Shown one piece after another: positions 33,850 to 42,509 of a DNA stretch of 64,000 nt. The notes under the pieces are model-generated. The model ran no database searches. It was not told where the DNA came from and saw nothing but the letters and a program-made list of their open reading frames with translations. This DNA comes from Martelella alba (lineage in GTDB: Bacteria > Pseudomonadota > Alphaproteobacteria > Rhizobiales > Rhizobiaceae): assembly GCF_006516955.1 (NCBI RefSeq), contig NZ_VHLG01000013.1:62001-126000 (forward strand), read 5' to 3'. Every line of letters starts with the position of its first letter. The stretch's first letter is position 1. The position numbers were made by a program, and so were the translations under genes.

Positions 33850-34932
33850 TCACGTGCTTTCACCGGCATGCAGCTGAAGATCGAGGCATTCACGCGGGGC
33901 GGATGTATTTTCGCCACCGGAAAGGCGGGCGATGATCAGTTCGGCCGCACGACCACCGAGATGATCAACATCAAAGGAGATCGTTGTCAGCCGTGGCGTC
34001 AGTTCGCCGGCAAGATCATTGTGACCAAAGGACAGGATGGCCAGTTCGTCCGGCACCCTGACCCCACGCTGGCGAGCCTCAAGGAGCATGCCAGTGCCAA
34101 GCAGGTCATTGGCGCAGAAAACTGCATCGAAATCACGCGGTTCATCAAGGATCCTGCGGCAGGCCTGCCGCCCGTCATGGATCGTGGCAATACCATCGAT
34201 CGAGAAGGTGCGGACAATGTCGGCGCCAAGCTCCTGGGCTCGCGCCTGAAATCCCTTCAGACGCAACGAGCCACGGCCACCGCTGCGTCCGAGATAGGCA
34301 AGGCGGCGATAGCCCTTCTCCACCAGATGTTCGGCCGCCATGCGCCCGCCATCCGTATTGGAGATACCGACCAGCATATCCAGCGGATCACGCGGATAGG
34401 CCCAGCTTTCAACAACCGGAATATCGAGTTCGCTCAATTGCTGCCGGTGTTCTTCCAGCTCGATAACGCCGGTGAAGAAAACCGCTGCAGGCCGAAGTGC
34501 GATCAGTGAACGGATAGCGGTCTGTTCCATGGCATAGGAATAGGATGTCTGCCCCACCATCAGCTGATAGCCCTCCGCCTCAAGAACCCGCGCACAGGCA
34601 CGCACGGCCTGCGAATATTGCTGGCTCAGAAGGTTGGAGACAAAGGCGGCCACAATCGTCGAGCGTCCGGAGCGCAGCGCGACCGCGTGCGGATTGGACG
34701 CATAGCCGGTCTCGCGAACAACGCTGAGGATCCGTTCGCGGGTCTTCTGGGAGACGATATCCGGTTGCCTAAGGGCACGCGATACCGTCACCGGTGAAAC
34801 ACCGGCAAGCCGGGCGACCTCCTTGATGTCGGGAGGGCGCCCGTTCTTTGCGGAAACCGGACCATTTCCAGATCCTCGCCAGACCCGAACGACCTGATCG
34901 AAACTATGGGCATTCAAATCGGTCTCGCTCAT
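33850..34932 (-). CDS. LacI family transcriptional regulator
   Basis: 360 residues. N-terminal LacI HTH (about 33-80, IKEVARLAGVSPVTVSRAL) with hinge, then a periplasmic-binding-like effector domain (AAFVSNLLSQQYSQAVRACA onward). I chose ATG 34932, with GGAGAC nine bases upstream; an upstream in-frame extension is unlikely. It is the last gene of an eight-gene minus-strand operon. Two TGAAAACGTTGTCA boxes at the operon promoter are its probable operators, implying autorepression relieved by the substrate. Confidence 0.87.
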   Translation of the reverse strand: MSETDLNAHSFDQVVRVWRGSGNGPVSAKNGRPPDIKEVARLAGVSPVTVSRALRQPDIVSQKTRERILSVVRETGYASNPHAVALRSGRSTIVAAFVSNLLSQQYSQAVRACARVLEAEGYQLMVGQTSYSYAMEQTAIRSLIALRPAAVFFTGVIELEEHRQQLSELDIPVVESWAYPRDPLDMLVGISNTDGGRMAAEHLVEKGYRRLAYLGRSGGRGSLRLKGFQARAQELGADIVRTFSIDGIATIHDGRQACRRILDEPRDFDAVFCANDLLGTGMLLEARQRGVRVPDELAILSFGHNDLAGELTPRLTTISFDVDHLGGRAAELIIARLSGGENTSAPRECLDLQLHAGEST

Positions 34933-34969
34933 GAAGTCTCCGGCCCCCGCCGGCCCGAATGGGCCCGTT

Positions 34970-35974
34970 TCATGCAAAAAGTGCAACCTGTATCAGGCAG
35001 TCACCAGCCTGACTGTCCGTGTGCAGTCGACGCGACAGAACCACACCTGATTCTTGGAAGTAAAGCGGTTCTTCCGCCAGTTCAAGCCGCTCGAAATCAT
35101 GATACCAGCCAGCGAGATCACCAGCCTTGACCGTATCACCGAGCGAAACAGCAGGCTCGTACCAGCCGCGCCTGGTTGCATAGATGGCCTGGCGATGGGT
35201 TTTAAGCGCCAGCAGCGTCATCGGCTCGGCTGCGGGCAAAGCTGCATTCAGCACCGGCCGGTCAACGATACCAAGCGTCATGAGGACGCGGTCAATGGCC
35301 ATGGATGTCAGGCGGATCGAGGTCACACTGGCGGTGGCGCAGCCGCCAAATTCACCGGAAATACCGATGGCACCGGCCCGGGCGGCAGCGGCCATCGACG
35401 TTGGCGCATCAACGCCATTTTCAGCGACGAAGCCGTAGGAAAGGCCCATGGCCTGCATCAGTTCCAGCGCCTTTTCGTGCTGCTTCGGATCAGCCATATG
35501 CTCGATCAGCGCACAGCCGAGATGCTCCATCGACGTGCCGCCCGCATGAATATCGAAAACCACATCATGGGCCGGAAACAGCGTATGTTCGAGGAAATAG
35601 GCAATGCGCTGTGTCGGTGTTCCCGCGTTATCGCCCGGAAAGGCCCGGTTCAGATTACCGCCATCCAGCGGCGAGCAACGCCTGGCCGCCATGACGGCCG
35701 GGGCATTGGTGAAAGGAATGATCGTCACCGAGCCACGGATCATCTCCGGCGTCAGCAGTCGCGACAGCCGTGACAGTGTGATCTCGCCCTCATACTCATC
35801 ACCGTGATTGCCAGCCATCAGCAAAATACGCGGGCCGTCGCCATTCTTCAGCGTCACGACCGGAACCTTCACCTGAAAATAGGGAGAACGATCCACCGAC
35901 ATGGGAATGGAAATATAGCTGATTGACTTGCCCTCGGCCGAAAGATCGAGGTCGTGAAAAACACCAGTATGCAT
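34970..35974 (-). CDS. Succinylglutamate desuccinylase/aspartoacylase-family deacylase (DoeB-like)
   Basis: 334 residues. Zinc carboxypeptidase-like fold with GNHGDEYEGE (His57 and an adjacent Glu), FDIHAGG (His143) and catalytic-Glu region SGEFGG. The GNHGDEYEG form is typical of DoeB, which deacetylates N-acetyl-diaminobutyrate in ectoine breakdown, and of other N-acyl-amino acid deacylases. The remaining ectoine genes (doeA, eutBC) are absent here, so the substrate is probably a different N-acyl amino acid. It lies between RidA and LacI genes in the same operon. Confidence 0.82.
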   Translation of the reverse strand: MHTGVFHDLDLSAEGKSISYISIPMSVDRSPYFQVKVPVVTLKNGDGPRILLMAGNHGDEYEGEITLSRLSRLLTPEMIRGSVTIIPFTNAPAVMAARRCSPLDGGNLNRAFPGDNAGTPTQRIAYFLEHTLFPAHDVVFDIHAGGTSMEHLGCALIEHMADPKQHEKALELMQAMGLSYGFVAENGVDAPTSMAAAARAGAIGISGEFGGCATASVTSIRLTSMAIDRVLMTLGIVDRPVLNAALPAAEPMTLLALKTHRQAIYATRRGWYEPAVSLGDTVKAGDLAGWYHDFERLELAEEPLYFQESGVVLSRRLHTDSQAGDCLIQVALFA

Positions 35975-36004
35975 TTTCGTTTGTCCTGAATTGACCGATG
36001 GCGA

Positions 36005-36349
36005 TTAGAGGGCCGCAATCGCGGTCATCTCGACACGCAGGTCAGGGTCGGCGAGCCGCGCTTCATAGCAGGCGCGAGCCGGCGGATTTTCCGGATCAAT
36101 CCAGGCATCGTAAACGGCATTGAGCGCATCGAAATCAGAGATATGCGGCAGCAATACCGTGACGGAGACAAGCTTCGACTTATCCGTTCCGGCATCGGCC
36201 ATCAGCTTGTCGAGACGCGCCAGCACTTCGCGGGCCTGCTGCTCGAAAGGCGCCTTGCGATTGTCCGGCACCTGCCCGGCAATGTGAACATGCCCGCCCG
36301 AAACAACGGCCTGGCTCATGCGGGAGCCGACTTCATAGCGCTTGATCAT
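36005..36349 (-). CDS. RidA family enamine/imine deaminase
   Basis: 114 residues. RidA proteins hydrolyse reactive 2-aminoacrylate-type enamines to keto acids. The family region HVHIAGQVPDNRKAPFEQQA and the ending with the arginine of PPARACYEARLADPDLRVEM are visible. I chose the ATG at 36349 to give normal family length. Presence beside a PLP enzyme suggests that the latter releases an enamine. Confidence 0.85.
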   Translation of the reverse strand: MIKRYEVGSRMSQAVVSGGHVHIAGQVPDNRKAPFEQQAREVLARLDKLMADAGTDKSKLVSVTVLLPHISDFDALNAVYDAWIDPENPPARACYEARLADPDLRVEMTAIAAL

Positions 36350-36421
36350 GGATCTATTCCTTTGTTGGTTTGTTTCGAATGGGCGGAGCCGCCCGCCTTG
36401 GGGCGGCTCCGGGTCACGCAA

Positions 36422-37204
36422 TCACATCCACGGCAGCGCGGTTGCTTCGTTGAACCACTTCGTCTGAAGCGCCTGAAGCTTGCCATTCATGCGGTTGTAG
36501 AAGAGATCGGTATTGAGCCACTGCAGCAGGTCATGTTCGCCCTGGGCAACGGCCGCATGCGCCGGCGACTGGCGGATGAGGAATTTCAGGGCAACGTCCT
36601 TGCCATTGGCGGCGCTCAGCGCAATCGCGCTGTTTTCGGCAAAGAAGTCTGTCTGGCCGGCGAAATAGGCGGCCATGGCGCTGGCGGTATCGTCGAAGCG
36701 GACAATATTGGCTTCAGGCGCATTGTCGGTCAGCCAGACATCCAGCGTGGAGCCGCGGGCAACGGCGATCGACTGACCCTTGAGGTCGGCAGCCGTTTCA
36801 AAGGCCGGCGCATCGGACTTGCCGTAGACGCCGAGCTGAACCGCCACATAAGGCGTGGTGAACATGACCTGCTGGGCACGTTCCGGCGTGGCGCCTGCCG
36901 CGGCGATCAGGATATCGATCTGGTCGGACAACAGGCTCGGGATACGCGCCGGGCCGGTGACTTCGACCAGATCGAGCTTGACGCCGAGATCTTCGGCAAC
37001 CTGCTTCGCCAGTTCAATGTCGAAGCCGGTGAGATTGCCATTTTCATCGTGAAAGCCCCAGGGCGCTGCATCGCCGAGGACGCCGATACGGACTTCGCCG
37101 CTGTCGAGAATGTCGCTCAGCTTGCTGGCAAAGGCGCTTGTGGCCGTGGTGAGCGAGGCCGCGGCAATGGCGGCAGCCGCGATAATAGTCTTGAAATGCT
37201 TCAT
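36422..37204 (-). CDS. Amino-acid-type ABC transporter substrate-binding protein
   Basis: 260 residues, SBP family 3. Signal peptide (TIIAAAAIAAASLTTATSAFA) followed by VRIGVLGDAAPWGFHDENGN and LTGFDIELAKQVAEDLG. It binds the amino-acid-like substrate of this operon in the periplasm. It lies after the ATPase gene and before ridA in the eight-gene operon. Confidence 0.87.
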   Translation of the reverse strand: MKHFKTIIAAAAIAAASLTTATSAFASKLSDILDSGEVRIGVLGDAAPWGFHDENGNLTGFDIELAKQVAEDLGVKLDLVEVTGPARIPSLLSDQIDILIAAAGATPERAQQVMFTTPYVAVQLGVYGKSDAPAFETAADLKGQSIAVARGSTLDVWLTDNAPEANIVRFDDTASAMAAYFAGQTDFFAENSAIALSAANGKDVALKFLIRQSPAHAAVAQGEHDLLQWLNTDLFYNRMNGKLQALQTKWFNEATALPWM

Positions 37205-37237
37205 TTTCGTTCCCCTGTTTGGGCTTGGTTAGGATGC

Positions 37238-37969
37238 TCAGCGAACCGAGCTGATGAAGTTCGCAAGTTCCGGGGTTTTGGGATTGGCGAACAATTCTGC
37301 GGGCCGGCCCTGCTCATGGACGCGGCCGTGATGCATGAAGATGAGCTTCGAGGCGACGTTGCGCGCGAAGTTCATTTCGTGGGTGACCAGGATCATGGTC
37401 ATGCCCTGCCGGGCGAGGTCTTCCATGACCTTCAAAACCTCACCGACAAGTTCGGGATCGAGCGCCGAGGTCACCTCGTCGAACAGCATCAGCGAGGGTG
37501 ACATGGCAAGGCAGCGGGCAATGGCCACGCGCTGTTGCTGGCCACCGGACAGCTGGGAGGGATAGGCATCGATCTTCTGCTCCAGCCCCACCTGGGTGAG
37601 CACCTTCTCCGCCAGCGCCCGCGCGTCTGCGCCTTTCGAAATCTTTTTCGTCAGGATCGGTGCCAGTGTGATGTTGCGCTCAACCGTCATATGCGGAAAC
37701 AGGTTGAACTGCTGGAAGACGATGCCGACATGCTCGCGCATCTTGCGCAGATCCGTCTTGTTGTGGTGAACCTGCTGGCCATCAATACGGATATCGCCCT
37801 GATCGATGGATTCCAGCCCGTTGATGCAGCGCAGAAGCGTTGACTTGCCGGAACCGGAGCGGCCGATAATGGTGACGATCTCGCCCTTCTCGATGGCAAG
37901 GTCGATCCCCTTGAGGACCTCAACATGGCCGAAATTCTTGTGAACGTTGGCAATATCAACGAGCGCCAT
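37238..37969 (-). CDS. Amino-acid ABC transporter ATP-binding protein
   Basis: 243 residues, the classic GlnQ length. Walker A GRSGSGKST, signature LSGGQQQRVAIARC, Walker B LMLFDEVTSALDPE. In the Walker B stretch the residue after Glu is Val where DEPTSALD is usual, as in some HisP/OccP relatives. I chose ATG 37969, which overlaps the permease end by 14 bases. Confidence 0.87.
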   Translation of the reverse strand: MALVDIANVHKNFGHVEVLKGIDLAIEKGEIVTIIGRSGSGKSTLLRCINGLESIDQGDIRIDGQQVHHNKTDLRKMREHVGIVFQQFNLFPHMTVERNITLAPILTKKISKGADARALAEKVLTQVGLEQKIDAYPSQLSGGQQQRVAIARCLAMSPSLMLFDEVTSALDPELVGEVLKVMEDLARQGMTMILVTHEMNFARNVASKLIFMHHGRVHEQGRPAELFANPKTPELANFISSVR

Positions 37970-38606
37970 TGAGCTTGACCTCCAGGAAACGGGACCACTG
38001 CGTGAGCGGGAAACAGACGATGAAATAGATGGCGGCGACCAGCGCGTAGCAGAGCAGAGGCTTGAAAGTTGCCGCACTGGCGAGCTGGCCGGTCCGCGAC
38101 AACTCGACAAAGCCGACAATCGAGGCGAGCGAGGTATTCTTGATCAGCTGCACGACAAAGCCGATCGTTGCCGGAAGCGACGTGCGGAAGGCCTGCGGCG
38201 CGACGATATGGCGGAAGGTCTGCCAGCCGGTCAGGCCGAGACAGGCACCGGCCTCACTCTGGGCAACATGAACCGACTGGATGCCGCCACGCCAGATTTC
38301 GCCGAGAAAGGCAGCCGTGAAGATGGTATAGGCAACACCGACCGAGACCATGGCCGGCACCTTGATGCCGAGAAAAACCGGCATGCCGAAATAGAAGAAT
38401 ACCAGCAGCCCCAGAACCGGCACGCCCTGAACGAGCTGGAGAAGACCGGTCGCCGCAAGACGGGCAATTGCACTGCGGCTCGTGCACATGCGGGCGATGA
38501 TGAGTGCCAGCGGTGCGCCGAAGAAAAGGGCAATGACAACCAGCGTCGCAGTCCATTGCAGGCCGGAGAGCATGGTGAGGAAATCGGAGATGGTAAATGC
38601 GCGCAT
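37956..38606 (-). CDS. Amino-acid ABC transporter permease
   Basis: 216 residues, about five helices, HisM/GlnP type with EAA-like loop QSEAGACLGLTGWQTFRHIV. It pairs with the permease encoded just upstream (9 bases away), giving a heterodimeric pore, unlike the single-permease importer at 27.5-28.4 kb. Confidence 0.86.
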   Translation of the reverse strand: MRAFTISDFLTMLSGLQWTATLVVIALFFGAPLALIIARMCTSRSAIARLAATGLLQLVQGVPVLGLLVFFYFGMPVFLGIKVPAMVSVGVAYTIFTAAFLGEIWRGGIQSVHVAQSEAGACLGLTGWQTFRHIVAPQAFRTSLPATIGFVVQLIKNTSLASIVGFVELSRTGQLASAATFKPLLCYALVAAIYFIVCFPLTQWSRFLEVKLNGAR

Positions 38607-38615
38607 GGGCCCCTC

Positions 38616-39284
38616 CTATCGTCCGGTCGGCCAGCGAAAGGCCACGCGGCCGATCACGGCAAAGATGATGCGGAAGACGATGACGAGCGCGAAATAGATG
38701 CCGCACATGATCAGATAGGTCTCGAAGGAGCGATAGGTCCGGCTGTCGACAAAGGAAGCGACATGGAACAGTTCCGGTGCGGAAACCTGCGAAGCGACCG
38801 ATGTGCCGAGCAGCAGCAGCACGATCTGGCTGGTCAGCGAGGGATAGATATTGCGCAGCGCAGGCGGCAGGATGACATGGTAGAAAACCTGCCAACCGGT
38901 CAGACCGAGACATTCGCCCGCCTCACGCTGACTTTTCGGGATCGATGCAAGACCGCCGCGGATGATCTCCGTCGCATAGGCGCCCATATTGAGCGACAGC
39001 GCGATGCTGGCGGCATAGAAGGGCGGAAATTTCAGTCCGGCATAGGGCAGGACGAAGAAGATCAGGAACAACTGGATCAGAACCGGCGTGTTGCGGATCG
39101 CTTCGACATAGGAGCGGATCAGCACTCTGACAGCCGTGTTGCGGCTTGAGGAAAAGACGGCGCAGACAAGCCCGATCACGAGGCCCGCAGTAACGGCGAC
39201 AAGGGTCAGAAGCAATGTGACCTGAACGCCATGGATGAAGTCATCCTCGTATCGCCATAGCTGGCGAAAATTCAGATTTGGCAT
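38616..39284 (-). CDS. Amino-acid ABC transporter permease
   Basis: 222 residues, about five helices; EAA loop QREAGECLGLTGWQVFYHVILP. It is a paralogue of the next permease and second gene of the LacI-controlled operon, 14 bases after the PLP-enzyme gene. Confidence 0.86.
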   Translation of the reverse strand: MPNLNFRQLWRYEDDFIHGVQVTLLLTLVAVTAGLVIGLVCAVFSSSRNTAVRVLIRSYVEAIRNTPVLIQLFLIFFVLPYAGLKFPPFYAASIALSLNMGAYATEIIRGGLASIPKSQREAGECLGLTGWQVFYHVILPPALRNIYPSLTSQIVLLLLGTSVASQVSAPELFHVASFVDSRTYRSFETYLIMCGIYFALVIVFRIIFAVIGRVAFRWPTGR

Positions 39285-39298
39285 GGGAGTTCGCTCTG

Positions 39299-40558
39299 TT
39301 ATCCGAAATAGGTCGGGTAGACGGAGGACAGCACGCCGTCCGCTCTGTGGCCGAAAATCAGCCGCCAGCGATCGAGACAGGTGCAGGGGTGAGAAATGCC
39401 GAAGGCAACGATGTCGCCAACTTCCAGTTCAGCATGGGGGTGCAGCGTCACGAAGGCATGCTGGTCATTGAGTTTTGCAACGCGCATCGCGCTTGGCGCC
39501 GTGTAGAGAAGGACGTCGTCGCGCCAGACAGAAAGCGGCAGAGGCAAGTCCTGATCATAGGAAACATCGCGCATGCCCATGCCGCAAATGGCAAGGCCTG
39601 GCTCGGGCCGCGAAAGCACTTCGGCATAGATTGAAAGTGCGGGCGCGAAGCTTTCGGATGCCGTCTTCCCGGTGATGCGGACAAAGCCGCCACGTTCGTC
39701 AAGTGCTGAAAGCGCCCGCTGATAGACCCCGTGATCATGAAAATAGATCGCGCCGGAGCGCAGCAGGATCTTCGTGTTGCCATCACGGTCTGCTGCAGGT
39801 TTCAAAGCGTCGATGACCATGTCGAAATAGGACGAGCCGCCAGCCGAAAGATAGAGTGGCTGGTCAGGCAGGGCCTCGCGGATCAGCGCGAAGGCCTCCA
39901 GCGTGAGCGCGAAAAGCGCATGGAATGACAGGCTGGTCTCAGCAATGGTTGCCTTGGCAGCGGCCCCTTCATATGTCGAAACACCAACAATGCGGACGGC
40001 TGGTTCGGCCAGAGCGGCCGTGACAATGGATCGAACGGTCGCGATATCGCGGGCACCGCCGCGACCTGTGCCCACCTCGATCAGGATTTCGACGCGCTGG
40101 CCAGTGGCTTTGCCGATTTCCGCGACAGCCGCAAGGCTTGACAGGGAATCAACGAAGAAGCTGAATTCGGTGCCCGGATATTCGCGTGCAAGCGTGGCAA
40201 AACGCTGCCCTGAGGCCTTGCCGCCGATCTCGTTGGCAATCAGGACGCGCCGGACGCCGTGGCCCGCAAGCACCGCTGCCTGCTGATAGTTTGCAGCCGA
40301 AAGCGAAAAGGCGCCCTGATCGATCAGGCGCTGGGCCAGTTCGGGCGACATCGGGGTCTTGGCATGCGGCGCCAGCAACACGCCGGCCTTTTCGGCATAG
40401 CCAAACATGGCCCGGCAATTTGCCTCAAACACATCCTCATCCAGCGCCAGAACCGGCAGGGGTATGGCACCGGATTGCGGGCGTAAGCCTGGCGCTTCAA
40501 TCATGTCGAGACGTGCGGAGACGGGGGCGGCAATGCCCCTGAAATAGCTGATCGTCAT
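39299..40558 (-). CDS. Fold-III PLP enzyme, D-threonine aldolase/D-serine dehydratase family
   Basis: 419 residues. An alanine-racemase-like barrel carries the PLP lysine in LLAPHAKTPM (about residue 66), and the C-terminal domain has the metal motif SHPCTCLDRW. An H-x-C pair is the zinc site of D-serine dehydratases and D-threo-3-hydroxyaspartate dehydratase, so beta-elimination is more likely than aldol cleavage; this is inference. Elimination yields an enamine, matching the RidA gene in the same operon. It is the first gene after the twin LacI-type operators. Confidence 0.78.
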   Translation of the reverse strand: MTISYFRGIAAPVSARLDMIEAPGLRPQSGAIPLPVLALDEDVFEANCRAMFGYAEKAGVLLAPHAKTPMSPELAQRLIDQGAFSLSAANYQQAAVLAGHGVRRVLIANEIGGKASGQRFATLAREYPGTEFSFFVDSLSSLAAVAEIGKATGQRVEILIEVGTGRGGARDIATVRSIVTAALAEPAVRIVGVSTYEGAAAKATIAETSLSFHALFALTLEAFALIREALPDQPLYLSAGGSSYFDMVIDALKPAADRDGNTKILLRSGAIYFHDHGVYQRALSALDERGGFVRITGKTASESFAPALSIYAEVLSRPEPGLAICGMGMRDVSYDQDLPLPLSVWRDDVLLYTAPSAMRVAKLNDQHAFVTLHPHAELEVGDIVAFGISHPCTCLDRWRLIFGHRADGVLSSVYPTYFG

Positions 40559-41022
40559 CTCTGTTCCCGTTTATTCTGAAAACGTTGTCATTGCAAAAAA
40601 CACTTTATGAAAACGTTGTCAATATCATTTTCAATGTCGTTCAGCGCATTGTGGTGACGTTTGATTTCGAGTGTCTGAAGAGGTGATCGCCCACCCGGTT
40701 TCGCCGTGGCGGCCGATCCGATTTTTCTTGCTGCCGGTGGGCGGGAAAGGGACGCTGCGCCCTGGAAGCCGCAGCAGACGCCGGATCAACGAAAACAACG
40801 ATCTTCTGTCAGACCGCTGTCACAAGGCGCATCCGGGCACCGTAACACTGCGCATAGAACGCATTGCCGACAAAGGCCATTCCAGCATCTATGTTATCGG
40901 CCGGCCAAAAGCGCTCCGCTTTATATTGCCGGCCAGCGTCAAGGGATCCCGGCCGGCTTTACGCGCTGAAAACCGGGATTCGCCTGCGGATCAAGAAGCA
41001 CCGGAGACCCGCTGCGCCTATC
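40559..41022. other. Intergenic region between two minus-strand operons
   Basis: 464 bases holding the twin operators (40577-40621) and no convincing gene. The plus-strand frame 40671-41033 has no family features. It also forms the 3' end of the aldehyde dehydrogenase operon. Confidence 0.4.
40577..40621 (-). promoter_or_regulatory. Twin LacI-type operators
   Basis: TGAAAACGTTGTCA occurs twice exactly, at 40577-40590 and 40608-40621, centres 31 bp apart (three helical turns, same DNA face). The core AACGTT with TGA/TCA ends is the shape bound by LacI-family dimers. They lie 19 and 50 bases upstream of the PLP-enzyme start; TTGCAA between them could be the -35 element. Confidence 0.75.
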
Positions 41023-42498
41023 CTAAATCTTGATCGCTATGCTTTTGGTCTTGCAATAGGAGAGCATGCCCTCAAGCCCTTTTTCGCGGCCGAAGCCCGA
41101 CATCTTGTTACCGCCGAAGGGCACTTCGACGCCGCCAGCGAAATATTCGTTGACGAAGATCTGTCCGGCATCGATGTCGCGGGCAAGCTTCAGCGCCTTG
41201 GAGATGTCCTGCGTGTAGATGCCTCCGACGAGGCCATACTGGCAGTCATTGGCAAGCCTGAGCGCGTGTTCGGCATCGTCGGCGACCTGTACGGTCAGCA
41301 CCGGTCCGAAAATTTCTTCCTGCACGAGATCGTCGCTTGAGGGCGTGTCGGCAATGATCGTTGGCTTGTAGAACCAGCCTTTGCCTGTTTCGGGATCGGT
41401 TGCCACCTCACCGCCGGTCAGGATTTTTGCGCCGCGGGCCTCCGCCTCATCAATGATACCGGAGACCTTTTGCAGATGGGCTGCGGAATTGAGCGGGCCG
41501 AAATCCGGATCGCGCAGCCCGTGGCCAAGGCGGTATTTCTCGGCCCGACGAACGAGTTCGGCAACGAATTCATCATGGATCGAGCGTTCGATCACCAGTC
41601 GTGATCCTGCCGAGCAGATCTGCCCGGCATTTTCAAAGATTGCACCAAGCACGCCGTCGATAGCGGCCGCGCGGTTGCAGTCGCTGAGCACGACAACTGG
41701 TGACTTCCCGCCCAGCTCCAGCACCAGCCGGGTGACATGTTCGGCGGCGCTCTGCATCACCCGCTGGCCGGTGACAACGGAGCCGGTGAATGTAATCTGA
41801 TCGATATCGCGATGGGCGCTCAACGGCGCGCCGACGGCAGCGCCTGTTCCGGTGATGACGTTGCAGACGCCATCGGGCAGGCCCGCGCGCGACAGCAGGT
41901 CTGCGAGCATAAGCGCAGTAAACGGGGTCTGCTCTGCCGGTTTGGCGACAACGGAGCACCCTGCGGCAAGAGCCGGGGCCATGCCGCGTGCTGCTGTCGA
42001 AATTGGATAGTTCCACGGGATAATCTGGGCCGAAACTCCCATTGGCTCATTCAGGCTGAAGCCGAGATAGCCCTTTGCCAGCGGGAAACTCGCGCCCTGA
42101 AGCTTATCGGAGGCGCCAGCGTAATATTCAAAGGCACGGGCAGCGCCCATGACATCGCCGCGCGCTTCCGAAAGCGTCTTGCCGCAGTCGAGCGTCTCGA
42201 CGATGGCAAAGCGCTCGGCCTCTTCGCGCAGCAGGCTGGCGGCACGCCCCAGAATACGCCCGCGCTCGGCCGGCGCCATGTCGCGCCAGACATTCACGAA
42301 GGCTTTTCTGGCGCTGGCGACCGCTTCATCGACATCGGCAGCCGTACCGTTGACGAAGCTGGCAAAAGCCTCGCCGCGCCCGGCGTCAAAGCTTTCCATG
42401 AGCTCGGCATCAGACGAACGGCGGAACTGACCATCAATGAAATGGCCATCGGGAAGACCTTCCGGCCTTTTCCCGGCGAGAATGTCTTCGATGTTCAT
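41023..42498 (-). CDS. NAD(P)-dependent aldehyde dehydrogenase
   Basis: 491 residues. It oxidises an aldehyde to the acid. Catalytic elements: Asn in PWNYP, Glu in LELGGKSP, Cys in NAGQICSAGSR, and a C-terminal NKMSGFGREKG. It resembles the betaine-aldehyde/gamma-aminobutyraldehyde branch. I chose ATG 42498, with GAAGG eight bases upstream; ATG 42504 is too close to it. It lies 11 bases after the enolase-superfamily gene, so they form an operon controlled from the MocR region. Confidence 0.86.
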   Translation of the reverse strand: MNIEDILAGKRPEGLPDGHFIDGQFRRSSDAELMESFDAGRGEAFASFVNGTAADVDEAVASARKAFVNVWRDMAPAERGRILGRAASLLREEAERFAIVETLDCGKTLSEARGDVMGAARAFEYYAGASDKLQGASFPLAKGYLGFSLNEPMGVSAQIIPWNYPISTAARGMAPALAAGCSVVAKPAEQTPFTALMLADLLSRAGLPDGVCNVITGTGAAVGAPLSAHRDIDQITFTGSVVTGQRVMQSAAEHVTRLVLELGGKSPVVVLSDCNRAAAIDGVLGAIFENAGQICSAGSRLVIERSIHDEFVAELVRRAEKYRLGHGLRDPDFGPLNSAAHLQKVSGIIDEAEARGAKILTGGEVATDPETGKGWFYKPTIIADTPSSDDLVQEEIFGPVLTVQVADDAEHALRLANDCQYGLVGGIYTQDISKALKLARDIDAGQIFVNEYFAGGVEVPFGGNKMSGFGREKGLEGMLSYCKTKSIAIKI

Positions 42499-42509
42499 GA
42501 TCATCACCT

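Noticed and set aside
34970-36349. Ectoine degradation locus
   Set aside because: Only a DoeB-like deacylase is present. The hydrolase DoeA and the EutBC-type enzymes are absent, and the LacI, RidA and PLP genes point to another substrate.
40671-41033. 120-codon plus-strand frame between two operons
   Set aside because: Arg/Pro/Ser-rich with no family resemblance; overlaps the end of the aldehyde dehydrogenase gene.
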